Origin: Poriferisodalis sp965226645
GTDB taxonomy: Bacteria > Actinomycetota > Acidimicrobiia > Acidimicrobiales > Poriferisodalaceae
DNA: 64,000 bases
Reading direction: 5' to 3'
Assembly (NCBI GenBank): GCA_965226645.1
Contig: CBDDDL010000003.1
Location: 372,001-436,000, forward strand
Every line of letters starts with the position of its first letter. Within the stretch, counting starts at the first letter, position 1. The position numbers were made by a program, and so were the translations under genes. Under the pieces are notes generated by a model. The model had not been told where the DNA came from and searched no databases. It saw nothing but the letters and a program-made list of their open reading frames with translations. Below, one piece after another: positions 63,652 through 64,000 of this stretch.

Positions 63652-64000
63652 ATGCCCACCTCATCAGGGTCCAACCGAGCATCGGGCGGCAACCGGGTTT
63701 CCAAGGCGCTGGCGGGCATCGCCCCATCGGCGACTCTGGCGGTGGACGCCAAGGCCAAGGCGCTGCAGGCTGCAGGCGAGAACGTGATCGGTTTCGGCGC
63801 TGGCGAACCTGACTTCCCGACGCCCGAGCACATCGTGGACGCGGCGGTCGCTGCGTGCCGTGACTCGGCCAACCACCGCTATTCGCCGGCTGGCGGTCAG
63901 CCCGCGCTGAAGGCTGCCCTTGCCGCCAAGACGAAGCGCGACAGCGGTCTCGGCTGGGACGCGAGCCAATTCCTGGTCACCAATGGCGGCAAGCAAGCCG
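63652..64000 (+). CDS. aspC: Class I aspartate aminotransferase, N-terminal part (3' end outside window)
   Basis: 116 codons to the window edge from ATG 63652, with CAGGAG 7-12 bases upstream. NRVSKALAGIAPSATLAVDA, GENVIGFGAGEPDFPTPEHI and NHRYSPAGGQPALKAALAAK are the N-terminal signatures of class I (subgroup Ib) aspartate/prephenate aminotransferases. The PLP lysine lies outside. Divergent from serC. Confidence 0.9.
   Translation, partial: MPTSSGSNRASGGNRVSKALAGIAPSATLAVDAKAKALQAAGENVIGFGAGEPDFPTPEHIVDAAVAACRDSANHRYSPAGGQPALKAALAAKTKRDSGLGWDASQFLVTNGGKQA

Overview
The window is 64 kb of GC-rich actinobacterial chromosome. Gene content and order fit an uncultured or little-studied member of the class Acidimicrobiia. 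The pointers are the lysA-hom-thrC-rho-rpmE-prfA-prmC-glyA-atp gene order, a DUF222/HNH gene of the actinobacterial 13E12 type, GatCAB, a MurA with Asp in place of the catalytic Cys, and many genes that appear leaderless. The class assignment is inference; actinobacterial origin is well supported. No rRNA, tRNA or CRISPR array was recognised.

Layout. 1-4.5 kb: end of argS, then lysA, hom and thrC (lysine and threonine synthesis; no thrB is seen beside them). 4.6-7.6 kb: a large secreted RCC1-repeat gene broken by three frameshifts and one in-frame stop. 7.9-16.3 kb: information-processing and metabolic genes, namely a Rho homologue without a P-loop lysine, L31, a CutA-like protein, RF1, a PrmC-Sua5 fusion and an RpiB-GlyA fusion. 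16.3-20.25 kb: a patch of decayed and inserted DNA behind glyA, holding two vapC fragments, a frameshifted lipoprotein gene, a fibronectin-III fragment, an intact vapBC pair and a degenerate second copy of the glyA 3' end. 20.4-28.1 kb: the complete F-type ATP synthase operon. 28.2-32.2 kb: amt (frameshifted), a hisI-like gene, glpX and lhgO.

32.3-39.1 kb: an alpha/beta hydrolase, an MFS carrier with an extra N-terminal domain, murA, meaB, an SRPBCC-APH fusion and oxyR. 39.5-42.1 kb: iscS and mnmA (sulfur supply and tRNA 2-thiolation). 42.4-44.4 kb: an exonuclease-BRCT gene of lower GC, split cleanly by an IS30-family element. 44.7-46.0 kb: the DUF222/HNH gene, preceded by two LexA-box-like repeats. 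46.1-52.9 kb: ligA, a membrane protein and gatC-gatA-gatB. 53.1-57.0 kb: an AlbA_2 regulator, a MATE exporter and a lipoprotein sugar dehydrogenase. 57.1-60.8 kb: ilvB-ilvN-ilvC behind a leader-peptide attenuator. 60.9-64.0 kb: yqgE, an RDD membrane protein, serC and the start of an aspartate aminotransferase gene.

Most of the window is housekeeping: amino-acid synthesis, translation, ATP synthesis, cell-wall and DNA replication genes in compact runs with 4-bp overlaps. The most unusual items are the Rho homologue at the canonical rho locus that has lost its Walker A lysine and C-terminus, the rpiB-glyA fusion, and the insertion/decay patch between glyA and the atp operon. No complete, clearly new multi-gene system was recognised.
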